Below are positions 1 to 6,127 of a stretch of 8,091 nt of DNA, piece by piece; the first letter of the stretch is position 1, and the number at the start of each line of letters is the position of its first letter. The position numbers and the translations under genes were made by a program. This DNA is from an uncultured Bacilli bacterium (GTDB lineage: Bacteria > Bacillota_I > Bacilli_A > RF39 > UBA660): contig CAJUHL010000073.1 of assembly GCA_910586425.1 (NCBI GenBank), positions 1 through 8,091 of the forward strand, given 5' to 3'. The notes beneath the pieces are model-generated. The model was not told the DNA's origin. It did not search any database and saw only the letters and a list, made by a program, of their open reading frames with translations.

Positions 1-2
1 AA

Positions 3-1577
3 AGATATGACAGACGGCAAATGGAAGCAATTCTGGCAGATACGACAGGTATTCAGCGTATTCGTGGCATGGCAGGAAGCGGAAAAACGATTGTGCTGGC
101 AAGAAAAGCGGTGGAATTGCATACTGCACATCCTGATTGGGATATAGTTGTGACTTATTCAACACGTTCTTTAAAGGAACAACTTGTTACTCTGATAGGG
201 AGATTTTATGCTGCTAAAAATGATGGCGCAAAATATGATGAGAGCAAACTGAAGGTAATGCAATCATGGGGATCTGCTGCATCAAGAGGCGTGTATTATG
301 AAGTATGTTTGCGTCATGGAATATCGCCATTAAATGTAAGAGAAGCAAAGGCTAAGTATGGAAATAGCTCCGTTCTCTTTTCAAAAATGTGTGAAGATTT
401 ATTGAAAACTATAAAAGAATTTCACAAAATGTATGATTGCATTTTAATTGATGAAGCACAAGACTTTGATAAGAATTATTTAAAATTATGTTTGAAGATA
501 CTGGATAATAACCAAAGACTTGTGTATGCTTATGATGAGTTACAGAAGTTGAATGAAGAAGCAATGCCGAATCCAGAACAGATTTTTGGTAGAGGAATTG
601 ATCATGATACACCGTTGACAGTATGTTATAGGAATCAAGGAAATGCTATTGTAACGGCACATGCCATTGGGATGGGATTATACAGAAAAGAGGGACTTTT
701 GCAGTTGCCTGGTTCTTCAGAAGTGTGGGAGGCTATAGGCTATTTCTCCGAAACGCCAATCATTGAGGGCAAAGAAGTAACGTTATATAGGACAAAAGAA
801 ACAAGTCCAGAATTTTTAAAAGTAGATTCAAAAGATATTATTCAGTTTTTGGGATACGAAGATGCCAAAGCCATGAATAGAGCATTACTTGATATGCTAG
901 AAAATGATTTGGAAGAACAACAGCTTTTGCCAAGAGATATTATGGTTATTGATATGGATACTTTTGACTACGGGAAAAACTGTATGAAACTATCCAACAT
1001 CAAATCAGAGCTTAATAGTGAGGCGGCATGGGGTGACAACTTTGAATATTTTGACGAAAAAGAAATATATAAGTTTGATATTCATACAGCAGGAGCAGCA
1101 AATCCAGAGGATTTCTTTAGGGATGACTCCATAGTATATTCAAGTGTTCGGCGGGCAAAAGGCAATGAAACATTTGTGGTGTATATTGTAAATGCACAAA
1201 AATGTGTTAATTCTTTACGAAGAAGAAGTGATAGGAATGGTCTGTTTACTGCAATTACACGCTCCAAAGGTTGGGTAAGAGTTTTGGGATATGGTGAAGA
1301 TATGGAAACTTTGAATCAGGAATTTGAGGAAATTCAGAATCATGATTTCAAGCTTTATTTTGAAGAATATCCTGATAAAGAAAAACAAAAAGAAATATTC
1401 CTGAATAACCAAGATGTGGCAGATAAAGATGTAAAAGCCCTCGGATCGACAAAGGTATTGATTGATAAGCTGACTGAGGAAGGTGGTGTGTCTAAGTTAC
1501 AGCTTATGCAGGAGTTATTTGGTATGAGCAAAGAGGAATTATTAAAAGAACTTACAAAGAAAACAGGGGGCGAATGA
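3..1577 (+). CDS. SF1 (UvrD-like) DNA/RNA helicase, 5'-truncated by the window edge
   Basis: ATP-dependent superfamily 1 helicase, presumably cytoplasmic and acting on nucleic acid. Numbering from the ATG at base 21, Walker A is GMAGSGKT (16-23), Walker B ILIDEAQD (141-148), a motif III-like stretch YAYDELQ (169-175), motif IV CYRN (202-205), a motif V-like segment with SVRRAKGNET (375-384) and motif VI TAITRSK (410-416). The frame is open to the left edge. The six codons before that ATG read RYDRRQ, and this Gln falls where the helicase Q motif is expected, about 22 residues before the Walker lysine. No ribosome site precedes the ATG, so the true N-terminus, which may carry another domain, lies outside the window. 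The C-terminus after motif VI is charged and helical-looking with no recognised domain. The gene is followed after 1 nt by a DUF2290-like gene, implying co-transcription and a joint role. Family assignment is confident; a defence role is inference. Confidence 0.88.
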   Translation, partial: RYDRRQMEAILADTTGIQRIRGMAGSGKTIVLARKAVELHTAHPDWDIVVTYSTRSLKEQLVTLIGRFYAAKNDGAKYDESKLKVMQSWGSAASRGVYYEVCLRHGISPLNVREAKAKYGNSSVLFSKMCEDLLKTIKEFHKMYDCILIDEAQDFDKNYLKLCLKILDNNQRLVYAYDELQKLNEEAMPNPEQIFGRGIDHDTPLTVCYRNQGNAIVTAHAIGMGLYRKEGLLQLPGSSEVWEAIGYFSETPIIEGKEVTLYRTKETSPEFLKVDSKDIIQFLGYEDAKAMNRALLDMLENDLEEQQLLPRDIMVIDMDTFDYGKNCMKLSNIKSELNSEAAWGDNFEYFDEKEIYKFDIHTAGAANPEDFFRDDSIVYSSVRRAKGNETFVVYIVNAQKCVNSLRRRSDRNGLFTAITRSKGWVRVLGYGEDMETLNQEFEEIQNHDFKLYFEEYPDKEKQKEIFLNNQDVADKDVKALGSTKVLIDKLTEEGGVSKLQLMQELFGMSKEELLKELTKKTGGE

Positions 1578-1578
1578 T

Positions 1579-2232
1579 ATGGCAGCATCTAAGCTGGTGA
1601 GAAATATCTTAGATGATATGAATAAGACCATTACAGAGCTTAGGTGTCGGGAATTACTGCGTGATGAAAAGGGGATTTCTCAAAGTAGTCGAAAGGGAAG
1701 ATTGGTAGAAATTTCTTATAATGGAAAAAATACCACAGGTGGTATTGTATTTGATAAACATGTCACCAGTACCCAGATAATTGATACCTTGTTAGAGGGA
1801 AAGCAGTATACGATTCTCTTATATGATAAAGGACTTATTCAAGCAGAATACATTGTTAATGGGAATGAAGTTATAAAAGAGCGTCTAGTGTTCATGAAAA
1901 AGCATAATAAAATATGGGATATTGGAGAAATAAAAGACTATGAAAAAGATGATATAGATTGGTTTGTGGAAGATGGAGTTCCTATTATGCTTAGGATAGA
2001 TTATGCTCCAGATGATCATAAAGAATGTGACCATGCGGCAACTCATTTGACAATATCAAATCATGAAAGTTGCAGAGTACCAATGAAAGGAATAGTTACA
2101 TTTTCTGAGTTTGTGAGGTTTGTGCTATTTCATTTTTATGATATAAGATTGGAATTGAAAACTTGTCGGACAAACGCAGGAGATACGATAACGGAACTTG
2201 AGAAAGAAATGATACATATTAACTGGAAATGA
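1579..2232 (+). CDS. DUF2290-like protein, helicase partner
   Basis: A 217-aa soluble protein with no signal peptide or membrane segment. Residues 139-187 contain a conserved-looking block: RIDYAPDDHKECDH, then THLTISNHESCRVPM (155-169), then an aromatic-rich stretch ending in FHFY (184-187). From memory this His/Cys pattern matches the DUF2290 family, whose function I do not know. Length fits that family. An N-terminal helical part (1-30) and a predicted beta-rich middle (42-115) precede the block. The start at 1579 follows AGGGGG (1565-1570) by 8 nt and the helicase stop by 1 nt, so the two are almost certainly one transcript and translationally coupled. A perfect terminator lies immediately after the stop. 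Histidines and cysteines in the block (H147, C150, H152, H156, C165) could form a catalytic or metal site, but this is inference. Confidence 0.72.
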   Translation: MAASKLVRNILDDMNKTITELRCRELLRDEKGISQSSRKGRLVEISYNGKNTTGGIVFDKHVTSTQIIDTLLEGKQYTILLYDKGLIQAEYIVNGNEVIKERLVFMKKHNKIWDIGEIKDYEKDDIDWFVEDGVPIMLRIDYAPDDHKECDHAATHLTISNHESCRVPMKGIVTFSEFVRFVLFHFYDIRLELKTCRTNAGDTITELEKEMIHINWK

Positions 2233-2233
2233 C

Positions 2234-2263
2234 AATAAGGCAGGAAATATCCTGCCTTATTTT
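2234..2263 (+). terminator. Intrinsic terminator of the helicase/DUF2290 cassette
   Basis: A perfect 12-bp stem (2234-2245 with 2250-2261, core AAGGCAGGA/TCCTGCCTT) closes a 4-nt AATA loop. The stem ends in Ts, starts 2 nt after the DUF2290 stop codon, and its A-rich 5' arm is matched by TTATTTT on the 3' side. This ends the two-gene unit. Confidence 0.9.
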
Positions 2264-2392
2264 AGTGCGTTAAACACCAATAAAAGTATTTTATGTAAAA
2301 ATCATATATTATGATATTTTTTAAATAATATGGAACTATATATAGAAAAATAATTAAAAATTTACTTCATTAATCCAGCCTCAAACTACAGA

Positions 2393-2421
2393 TAAACAAA
2401 TTTTGATTTATTAGATATAAT
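2393..2421 (+). promoter_or_regulatory. Predicted sigma-A promoter of the Api92-like gene
   Basis: TAAACA (2393-2398), 17-nt spacer, consensus TATAAT (2416-2421). It lies at the end of a very AT-rich gap (about 2264-2420) that otherwise shows only a small ATCATA/TATGAT hairpin (2301-2315) and no gene. The -35 matches 4 of 6 consensus bases. Confidence 0.6.
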
Positions 2422-2430
2422 GGTCATATC

Positions 2431-2472
2431 AAAGGAACAGCGCTGAACTCCTTTAGAAAATAAAAAAGGAGG
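2431..2472 (+). promoter_or_regulatory. Leader with two mutually exclusive stems, one covering the ribosome site
   Basis: CTCCTTT (2448-2454) can pair backwards through its TCCTTT with AAAGGA (2431-2436), around a 12-nt loop containing the palindrome CAGCGCTG. It can instead pair forwards with AAAGGAG of the ribosome site (2465-2471), around a 10-nt loop. The forward pairing would hide the AAGGAGG that starts the Api92-like gene 9 nt later. This is a possible translational switch. The pairings are seen; the function is inferred. Confidence 0.4.
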
Positions 2473-2481
2473 ATTTTATAA

Positions 2482-3180
2482 ATGGTACTAAATTGGGTGA
2501 AAAATAGAATAACACTGCATGATGCAGAGCAAGAGGAAATTGATAAGGTGTTTGATTTTCTAAAGAGCAAGGATTGTGGGGTTGATTTTAACAATATTAT
2601 TCCTATGCCAGCAGAGCTTTTGGACACAGAAGCAGGAAGTGAAACCAATACTTCATGGGAATACTATCAGGCGAAAGAGTTTGGGGATTATACGGAGATA
2701 GACAAGCATTTTGCATATCCTTGGATTACGGCTGCAGGAATTGAAACTAGGGATGCTCTTCTGGATTTCTTTTTAGAACTGAAACCTGATATTTACGAGT
2801 ATGGCAGGTACTTACATGAATTGGATGAGATTTACGGATACCATGACTGGTATGGCTGGTCTTGTGATCACTGGGGTGTAAAATATAATGCCTGTGATGC
2901 CAGAAGGAGTGGAAATATTATTGTTTTTGAAACTGCAGAACGTGGAGTGCCGAGGTTAATGCTTATGGTATCGGAGAAGTTTCCAGAAGTGACAATGGAC
3001 TATGAATTTGCAGATGAAGATTTTGGATATAACACTGCCAGATACACGTTTTCCGCAGGTATAGTTATGGCAGGATATGAGCCAGTAGATAACACTATAG
3101 AAGCTAGACAGCTTGCAAAATCCATTTTGGGGTGGGAACCTCCAATAGATTTTAACGAGGACGCTGATGATGTTGCATAG
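2482..3180 (+). CDS. Api92/DUF1281-like protein with ferredoxin-like fold
   Basis: A 232-aa soluble acidic protein. It carries the layout of the phage/plasmid Api92-like (DUF1281, YubB ferredoxin-like) family: NWVKNRITLHD near the N-terminus (4-14), DFNNIIPMPAELL (35-47), a central Trp-rich motif WYGWSCDHWGVKYNA (123-137), an IIVFETAERGVPRLM strand (146-160) and the SEKFPEVTMDYEFADED segment (164-180). Members of this family occur mainly on plasmids, phages and integrative elements, and no biochemical activity is known to me. The start is well placed 9 nt after AAGGAGG (2466-2472). It is monocistronic, with its own promoter and a strong terminator. The last 25 residues are acidic (NEDADD) and probably flexible. 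It marks the surroundings as mobile or accessory DNA. Confidence 0.78.
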   Translation: MVLNWVKNRITLHDAEQEEIDKVFDFLKSKDCGVDFNNIIPMPAELLDTEAGSETNTSWEYYQAKEFGDYTEIDKHFAYPWITAAGIETRDALLDFFLELKPDIYEYGRYLHELDEIYGYHDWYGWSCDHWGVKYNACDARRSGNIIVFETAERGVPRLMLMVSEKFPEVTMDYEFADEDFGYNTARYTFSAGIVMAGYEPVDNTIEARQLAKSILGWEPPIDFNEDADDVA

Positions 3181-3189
3181 AAAATAGAT

Positions 3190-3227
3190 ACAGGCTCTTG
3201 GGAAGTAGATTCCTAAGAGCCTGTTTT
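3190..3227 (+). terminator. Intrinsic terminator after the Api92-like gene
   Basis: A 14-bp stem with one G:U pair (3190-3203 with 3211-3224; core CAGGCTCTT/AAGAGCCTG), a 7-nt loop and TTTT at 3224-3227. It sits in the 48-nt gap between two convergent genes. The reverse direction lacks a good T-run, so it mainly serves the rightward gene. Confidence 0.88.
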
Positions 3228-3228
3228 G

Positions 3229-4221
3229 TTATTTGATTTTCAACTTTTTCTTTACAGCAAGCCATGTTCGGTAAGCATCTATAGAGCAGGTCAAGGAGTA
3301 TTTTTCTAATAAATCATCAATTTTCATGTCGGCTATGTTACAAAGTAATGAATTTTGTTTCCAAAAGTCCTTGTGTAAATCCTTATCTGAAGCCAATGCG
3401 CCAATACTGCCCTCCGTAAATATAGGAGTGGCATCCTTGTAAAATTCCTGCAAATTAAAGTCTAATGGTCTTTTTTTAGGCTTGTCTATTAAGTCAGGAA
3501 ACAGCTTACAGTATTCAGCGAAAAAGGGATGCTGCTCAAATTCGTCAAAGTAGCGATATAAGGTGCGCCTGTTCAAACTGCTTTCATCGACAACTGCTGC
3601 AATTACCATTTTGCTTTGTTGTATCTGATAGTAATAATAAATAAATTCTTTGTTGGTGCTTTCTATCGGCTCTTGTTTTACAGTGGTATAGATATTTTTC
3701 AGAAATTCTATCAGCCTATCATATTCAGCCATAGAAAAGGCTGTCTGTATTGTAAGTGCCTTAATACCATCATCAGAGACAGACTCAAGTTTAGGAGTAA
3801 GAAGCGTGTCGGTAGTATTATCTAAGAAAATTGGTTTTATGCTGGCATACTTCTTTATCATACATAGCCGCCTGATAAACTTTTCTATAGAGTGATCCGC
3901 CAATACATTAATATCTCTTATAACCACTTCAAAAACAGTATCTTTGAAATTTGCAATGCTCTGGCACATCATTTCAAATAGAGTATCTTCTGTATTATCA
4001 TCAATATTTGTTTTATGAAGATTCCGCCACAAAATGATAAAGTAGCGATTCATAGCTGATGCCATAGGTGGAGTTTTCCCCTCTTTTTCATAGTAGGCTC
4101 TTAGTTCTTCTTGATATTCTTCTATAACTAATCTTGTCTTTTCCTGTAAGGAAAGCTCTGGATGTGCCTGAAAATCAGCACTTACAAGGTAATATCTGGG
4201 GTAAATATCTAGGAAATACAT
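3229..4221 (-). CDS. Unrecognised 330-aa protein with a possible helix-turn-helix
   Basis: I do not recognise this family. The protein is soluble, mostly helical in appearance and rich in Lys, Glu and Tyr, with no signal peptide or membrane span. Residues 204-227 (MVIAAVVDESSLNRRTLYRYFDEF) resemble a TetR- or resolvase-type helix-turn-helix, with a turn before SLNRRTLYRYF. That suggests DNA binding in the C-terminal half, followed by a basic patch KPKKRP (247-252) and a Lys-rich C-terminus. The N-terminal half (1-180) could be a sensing or dimerisation domain. The start follows AAAGGAG (4229-4235 on this strand) by 7 nt, with a sigma-A-like promoter upstream. It is divergent from the three-gene operon at 4486-5932, an arrangement typical of a local regulator, so control of that operon is a reasonable inference. 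A replication or partition role cannot be excluded. Confidence 0.75.
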   Translation of the reverse strand: MYFLDIYPRYYLVSADFQAHPELSLQEKTRLVIEEYQEELRAYYEKEGKTPPMASAMNRYFIILWRNLHKTNIDDNTEDTLFEMMCQSIANFKDTVFEVVIRDINVLADHSIEKFIRRLCMIKKYASIKPIFLDNTTDTLLTPKLESVSDDGIKALTIQTAFSMAEYDRLIEFLKNIYTTVKQEPIESTNKEFIYYYYQIQQSKMVIAAVVDESSLNRRTLYRYFDEFEQHPFFAEYCKLFPDLIDKPKKRPLDFNLQEFYKDATPIFTEGSIGALASDKDLHKDFWKQNSLLCNIADMKIDDLLEKYSLTCSIDAYRTWLAVKKKLKIK

Positions 4222-4244
4222 AGGCGTTCTCCTTTCGTGAGACT

Positions 4245-4273
4245 AGTATAACATAAAAAATATTCTACCTCAA
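4245..4273 (-). promoter_or_regulatory. Predicted promoter of the 330-aa gene
   Basis: Reading on the minus strand: TTGAGG (4268-4273), 17-nt spacer, TATACT (4245-4250), then the ribosome site at 4229-4235. Its -35 lies 22 nt from the -35 of the rightward promoter, so the two promoters are back to back and one bound regulator could affect both. Confidence 0.6.
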
Positions 4274-4295
4274 CAAAAAAATGTGAATAAAAGTG

Positions 4296-4324
4296 TTGAC
4301 ATCCTAACACATATGTGCTATTGT
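4296..4324 (+). promoter_or_regulatory. Strong promoter of the paralogue/zinc-ribbon operon
   Basis: Consensus TTGACA (4296-4301), 17-nt spacer, TATTGT (4319-4324) preceded by the extended -10 bases TGC (4316-4318). The quality suggests high activity unless repressed; a palindrome fills the spacer. Confidence 0.78.
4305..4320. promoter_or_regulatory. Palindromic operator candidate in the promoter spacer
   Basis: TAACACATATGTGCTA is a 16-bp near-palindrome (14 of 16 positions symmetric) around a perfect 10-bp core CACATATGTG (4308-4317). It occupies the -35/-10 spacer and touches the -10, so a bound dimer would block polymerase. The divergent 330-aa protein is one possible ligand; the XRE proteins further right are another. 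Confidence 0.55.
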
Positions 4325-4348
4325 ATGTTCATCGAAATAAAAAATTCT

Positions 4349-4429
4349 ACTTTCAACAGAAAGTGAGAACGAAATAGAAATAGGTAGCGTCAAGTGACCT
4401 ATGAAAAACAGAGCCAGTGAAAAAGGCTC
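4349..4429 (+). ncRNA. Structured mRNA leader with three consecutive hairpins
   Basis: Between the promoter and the first gene are three local stems. ACTTTC/GAAAGT (4349-4354, 4359-4364) closes an AACA loop. ATAGGT/ACCTAT (4380-4385, 4397-4402) has an 11-nt loop. GAGCC/GGCTC (4411-4415, 4425-4429) has an A-rich 9-nt loop. None is followed by a T-run, so they are not terminators. The leader is about 155 nt in total, long for a simple operon. It may be a regulatory RNA or protein-binding leader; no known riboswitch class is recognised. Confidence 0.45.
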
Positions 4430-4470
4430 AGATGAACCTTGAAAATTTCATATATTTTACTAAGAATAAA

Positions 4471-4476
4471 AGGAGG
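4471..4476 (+). promoter_or_regulatory. Ribosome site deciding the start of paralogue A
   Basis: AGGAGG lies 9 nt before ATG 4486. In-frame starts further upstream (GTG 4417, ATG 4432) lack a free site of this quality, and only 4486 makes the protein align end to end with its downstream paralogue. Confidence 0.85.
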
Positions 4477-4485
4477 ACAAAGAAT

Positions 4486-4995
4486 ATGACAGTTGAAGAA
4501 TTTAAAAAACTGTTTGAAGAATGGGTAAGCTCATTAAAAGAATATAAAGATGGTGAAATAGAATGGTTGGTATGTAACATGGTTCACAGTGAATTTGGTA
4601 TTCCTGGATTCATGAGCGTGAAGATCAGGGAGCGGCTTTTAAGCAAAGAGCTTATGCTGGTGAGGAGTGATTTAATATTTATCGAAAAGGGAACAGATGA
4701 TCCTGCAACCTTTACAGTGAGCATCCAGTCAACGGTTGATTCATTAGAGGAATTAGAAGTAACTTACTCTGATTTTAGGAATCTTACATGTAAAAAATCT
4801 TCTGTTGAAGATTTGGAAGCCATATTGCCTGCACTAAAATCTTATGAGAAATACCCTCGCATAAGTAATATGTTGAGCTTGGCTTATAGGATAGACAGCA
4901 TGGATTCTAAAATGCAGATTCGATACCGCCGAGGTTTGCTGGATAGCCGCAACTGCCCACTGGAAGAAGTCGGAGAACTGGCAATAGCCATTTAA
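4486..4995 (+). CDS. Unrecognised 169-aa protein, tandem paralogue A
   Basis: I do not recognise the family. The protein is soluble, acidic, with no signal peptide or membrane segment. It is clearly paralogous to the next gene over its full length: both begin MT-x-x-EF-x-x-LF, share VKxRERLLS (45-53 here), a following R-x-x-L-x-F strand, TFxxSIxST (76-83), RN (98-99), ED (108-109), EKxP (121-124), an L-x-x-A-x-R stretch near 130-135, and a PLEEVGELAIAI-type end. The strongest block, VKIRERLLS, is basic and may be the functional surface. It is the first gene of a three-gene operon behind a strong promoter, operator-like palindrome and structured leader. The gap to paralogue B is 31 nt. The start is chosen by the AGGAGG 9 nt upstream and by paralogue alignment. 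Confidence 0.75.
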   Translation: MTVEEFKKLFEEWVSSLKEYKDGEIEWLVCNMVHSEFGIPGFMSVKIRERLLSKELMLVRSDLIFIEKGTDDPATFTVSIQSTVDSLEELEVTYSDFRNLTCKKSSVEDLEAILPALKSYEKYPRISNMLSLAYRIDSMDSKMQIRYRRGLLDSRNCPLEEVGELAIAI

Positions 4996-5011
4996 TATAG
5001 AAGAAAAGAGA

Positions 5012-5017
5012 AAGGAG
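5012..5017 (+). promoter_or_regulatory. Ribosome site deciding the start of paralogue B
   Basis: AAGGAG lies 9 nt before ATG 5027 but only 3 nt before ATG 5021. The 9-nt spacing is the one used by both operon neighbours, so 5027 is preferred. Confidence 0.75.
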
Positions 5018-5026
5018 ATTATGATT

Positions 5027-5530
5027 ATGACATTAAAAGAATTTGCAGGATTATTTGCCAATAAGATGAAAGAAGTAGAGGATGCACAGGAAGATCTCAA
5101 GGAGTTCGTGTCTTACATTTCTACACAGAATATAATATTAGGCGAACATAAATTTGCCTGTGTAAAGACGAGGGAAAGGCTTCTGAGCAGAAAATATAAA
5201 GCAATCAGAACTGAATTGGTTTTCTGGGAAGAAGAACATATGGAAGATGAAACATTTGTAATCAGCATAGATTCAACTATTAATAATCTAAGAAAGCCTC
5301 AGATTAAATATAAGAATCATAGAAATATTTTACTTAGAGAGGGAACAGAAGAAGATGTGATGTATGCGTATATAGTAGCAGAGTTTGAAGAAAAATTTCC
5401 TATGTATAATCACCTTTTGAATATGGCTTTTAGAGCGAGAGATGAAAATGGGAATATAATTGGAGAGAGTCAAGAACTTGGCGAGGTGGTTCCGCTTGAC
5501 GAGATTCAGGAGATGCAGATAGCACTTTAA
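5027..5530 (+). CDS. Unrecognised 167-aa protein, tandem paralogue B
   Basis: Diverged tandem copy of the preceding gene; family not recognised. Shared blocks include CVKTRERLLS (45-54), RTELVFWEE (61-69), ETFVISIDSTI (75-85), RN (99-100), EED (108-110), EEKFP (121-125), LLNMAFRA (130-137) and the PLDEIQEMQIAL end (156-167). The region between the last two blocks differs from paralogue A: A is Arg-rich there (IRYRRGLLDSR), B is acidic (DENGNIIGESQE). This may mark a specificity region. The sequences after both stops also look alike (TTTAATATA), so the duplication took in intergenic DNA. ATG 5021 is two codons upstream in frame and possible. The gap to the zinc-ribbon gene is 33 nt. Operon position suggests the two proteins act together or as a heteromer, which is inference. 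Confidence 0.74.
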   Translation: MTLKEFAGLFANKMKEVEDAQEDLKEFVSYISTQNIILGEHKFACVKTRERLLSRKYKAIRTELVFWEEEHMEDETFVISIDSTINNLRKPQIKYKNHRNILLREGTEEDVMYAYIVAEFEEKFPMYNHLLNMAFRARDENGNIIGESQELGEVVPLDEIQEMQIAL

Positions 5531-5547
5531 TATAAATAGAATAAAAA

Positions 5548-5554
5548 AAGGAGG
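5548..5554 (+). promoter_or_regulatory. Ribosome site deciding the start of the zinc-ribbon gene
   Basis: AAGGAGG is 9 nt from ATG 5564. The in-frame TTG at 5558 is only 3 nt from it and is not needed. Confidence 0.8.
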
Positions 5555-5563
5555 ATATTGAAT

Positions 5564-5932
5564 ATGAGTAAAATAATAGGAAAATGGAGAAATACATGGA
5601 AGTGTGCGCTGTGCGGAGAGGAACATGAAGGCTGGGGGAGTAATCCTGCTCCCCTTCTGGACTACAATTCAGCTTTGGTTTGTCCTGAGTGTAATCAGAT
5701 AGTTGTTGCTTTTCGTATGTTGCTAATACGTATGGGAGAAAAAAACTGGTATAAAACGATTGACCGCAGCATGTATGCAAAAATCAAAAAGTATGCTAAG
5801 AAGCACAAAGATGCAAGACCATATGTGGAGTTTTTGGATGGATATTTTAAGAATCCACTTATTAACAAGATAACTGATCCAGTGAATTACGGTGACTTGG
5901 TAGAAGCAGATGAATTAGATGATATAGCGTAA
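5564..5932 (+). CDS. Small zinc-ribbon protein of unknown function
   Basis: A 122-aa soluble protein. The N-terminal 45 residues form a four-cysteine zinc ribbon: CALC (14-17) and CPEC (40-43), separated by a linker containing HEGWGSNPAPL (21-31). Small proteins with this CxxC, GWGxNPxPL, CxxC layout recur in phages and mobile elements; the fold is metal-binding by pattern, and its partner is unknown. The remainder is helical and basic (KKYAKKHKDARPY, about 77-89), then turns acidic at the C-terminus (EADELDD). A nucleic-acid-binding or adaptor role is plausible but not shown. It is the last gene of the operon with paralogues A and B. No terminator follows at once; the nearest good one is about 195 nt downstream. 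The start is set by AAGGAGG 9 nt upstream. Confidence 0.77.
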   Translation: MSKIIGKWRNTWKCALCGEEHEGWGSNPAPLLDYNSALVCPECNQIVVAFRMLLIRMGEKNWYKTIDRSMYAKIKKYAKKHKDARPYVEFLDGYFKNPLINKITDPVNYGDLVEADELDDIA

Positions 5933-6043
5933 ATGCTTAAGTTTCGGCAGAATGAATTGTGTTTCTGTTAATGACTGATTACTCGTTTGAAACATTTAAA
6001 AACGATTGTACAGAATTTTTATAATTCTATACATATAAATTAA

Positions 6044-6096
6044 CACTCTTTTGCTTACAGAGTGGGTATGTTATATATAAAAAATAGTAAGCAAAA
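6044..6096. repeat. Overlapping, mutually exclusive inverted repeats
   Basis: TTTTGCTTAC (6049-6058) is exactly complementary to GTAAGCAAAA (6087-6096) across a 28-nt AT-rich loop. A second stem, CACTCT/AGAGTG (6044-6049, 6059-6064), uses the flanks of the first arm, so the 10-nt arm lies almost wholly in its loop. The two structures cannot form together. They might be an attenuator-like RNA, a recombinase or replication site, or a regulator site; none is established. Confidence 0.55.
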
Positions 6097-6127
6097 ACCT
6101 TTTCTCTTAGTATTTTTTAGTCTGGAG

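Noticed and set aside
409..1588. Several minus-strand open frames inside the helicase gene
   Set aside because: They are antisense to conserved helicase motifs and show no translation signals.
4308..4317. CACATATGTG as a LexA (SOS) box
   Set aside because: The Gram-positive LexA site needs GAAC-N4-GTTC; the flanking bases here (TAA and CTA) do not fit.
4417..4485. In-frame upstream starts (GTG 4417, ATG 4432) for paralogue A
   Set aside because: They lack a good accessible ribosome site, lie in the hairpin leader, and the added residues have no counterpart in paralogue B. ATG 4486 has AGGAGG at 9 nt.
5330..5780. Open frames on the minus strand across paralogue B and the zinc-ribbon gene
   Set aside because: No ribosome sites or promoters, low-complexity hydrophobic translations, and they lie opposite two well-supported genes.
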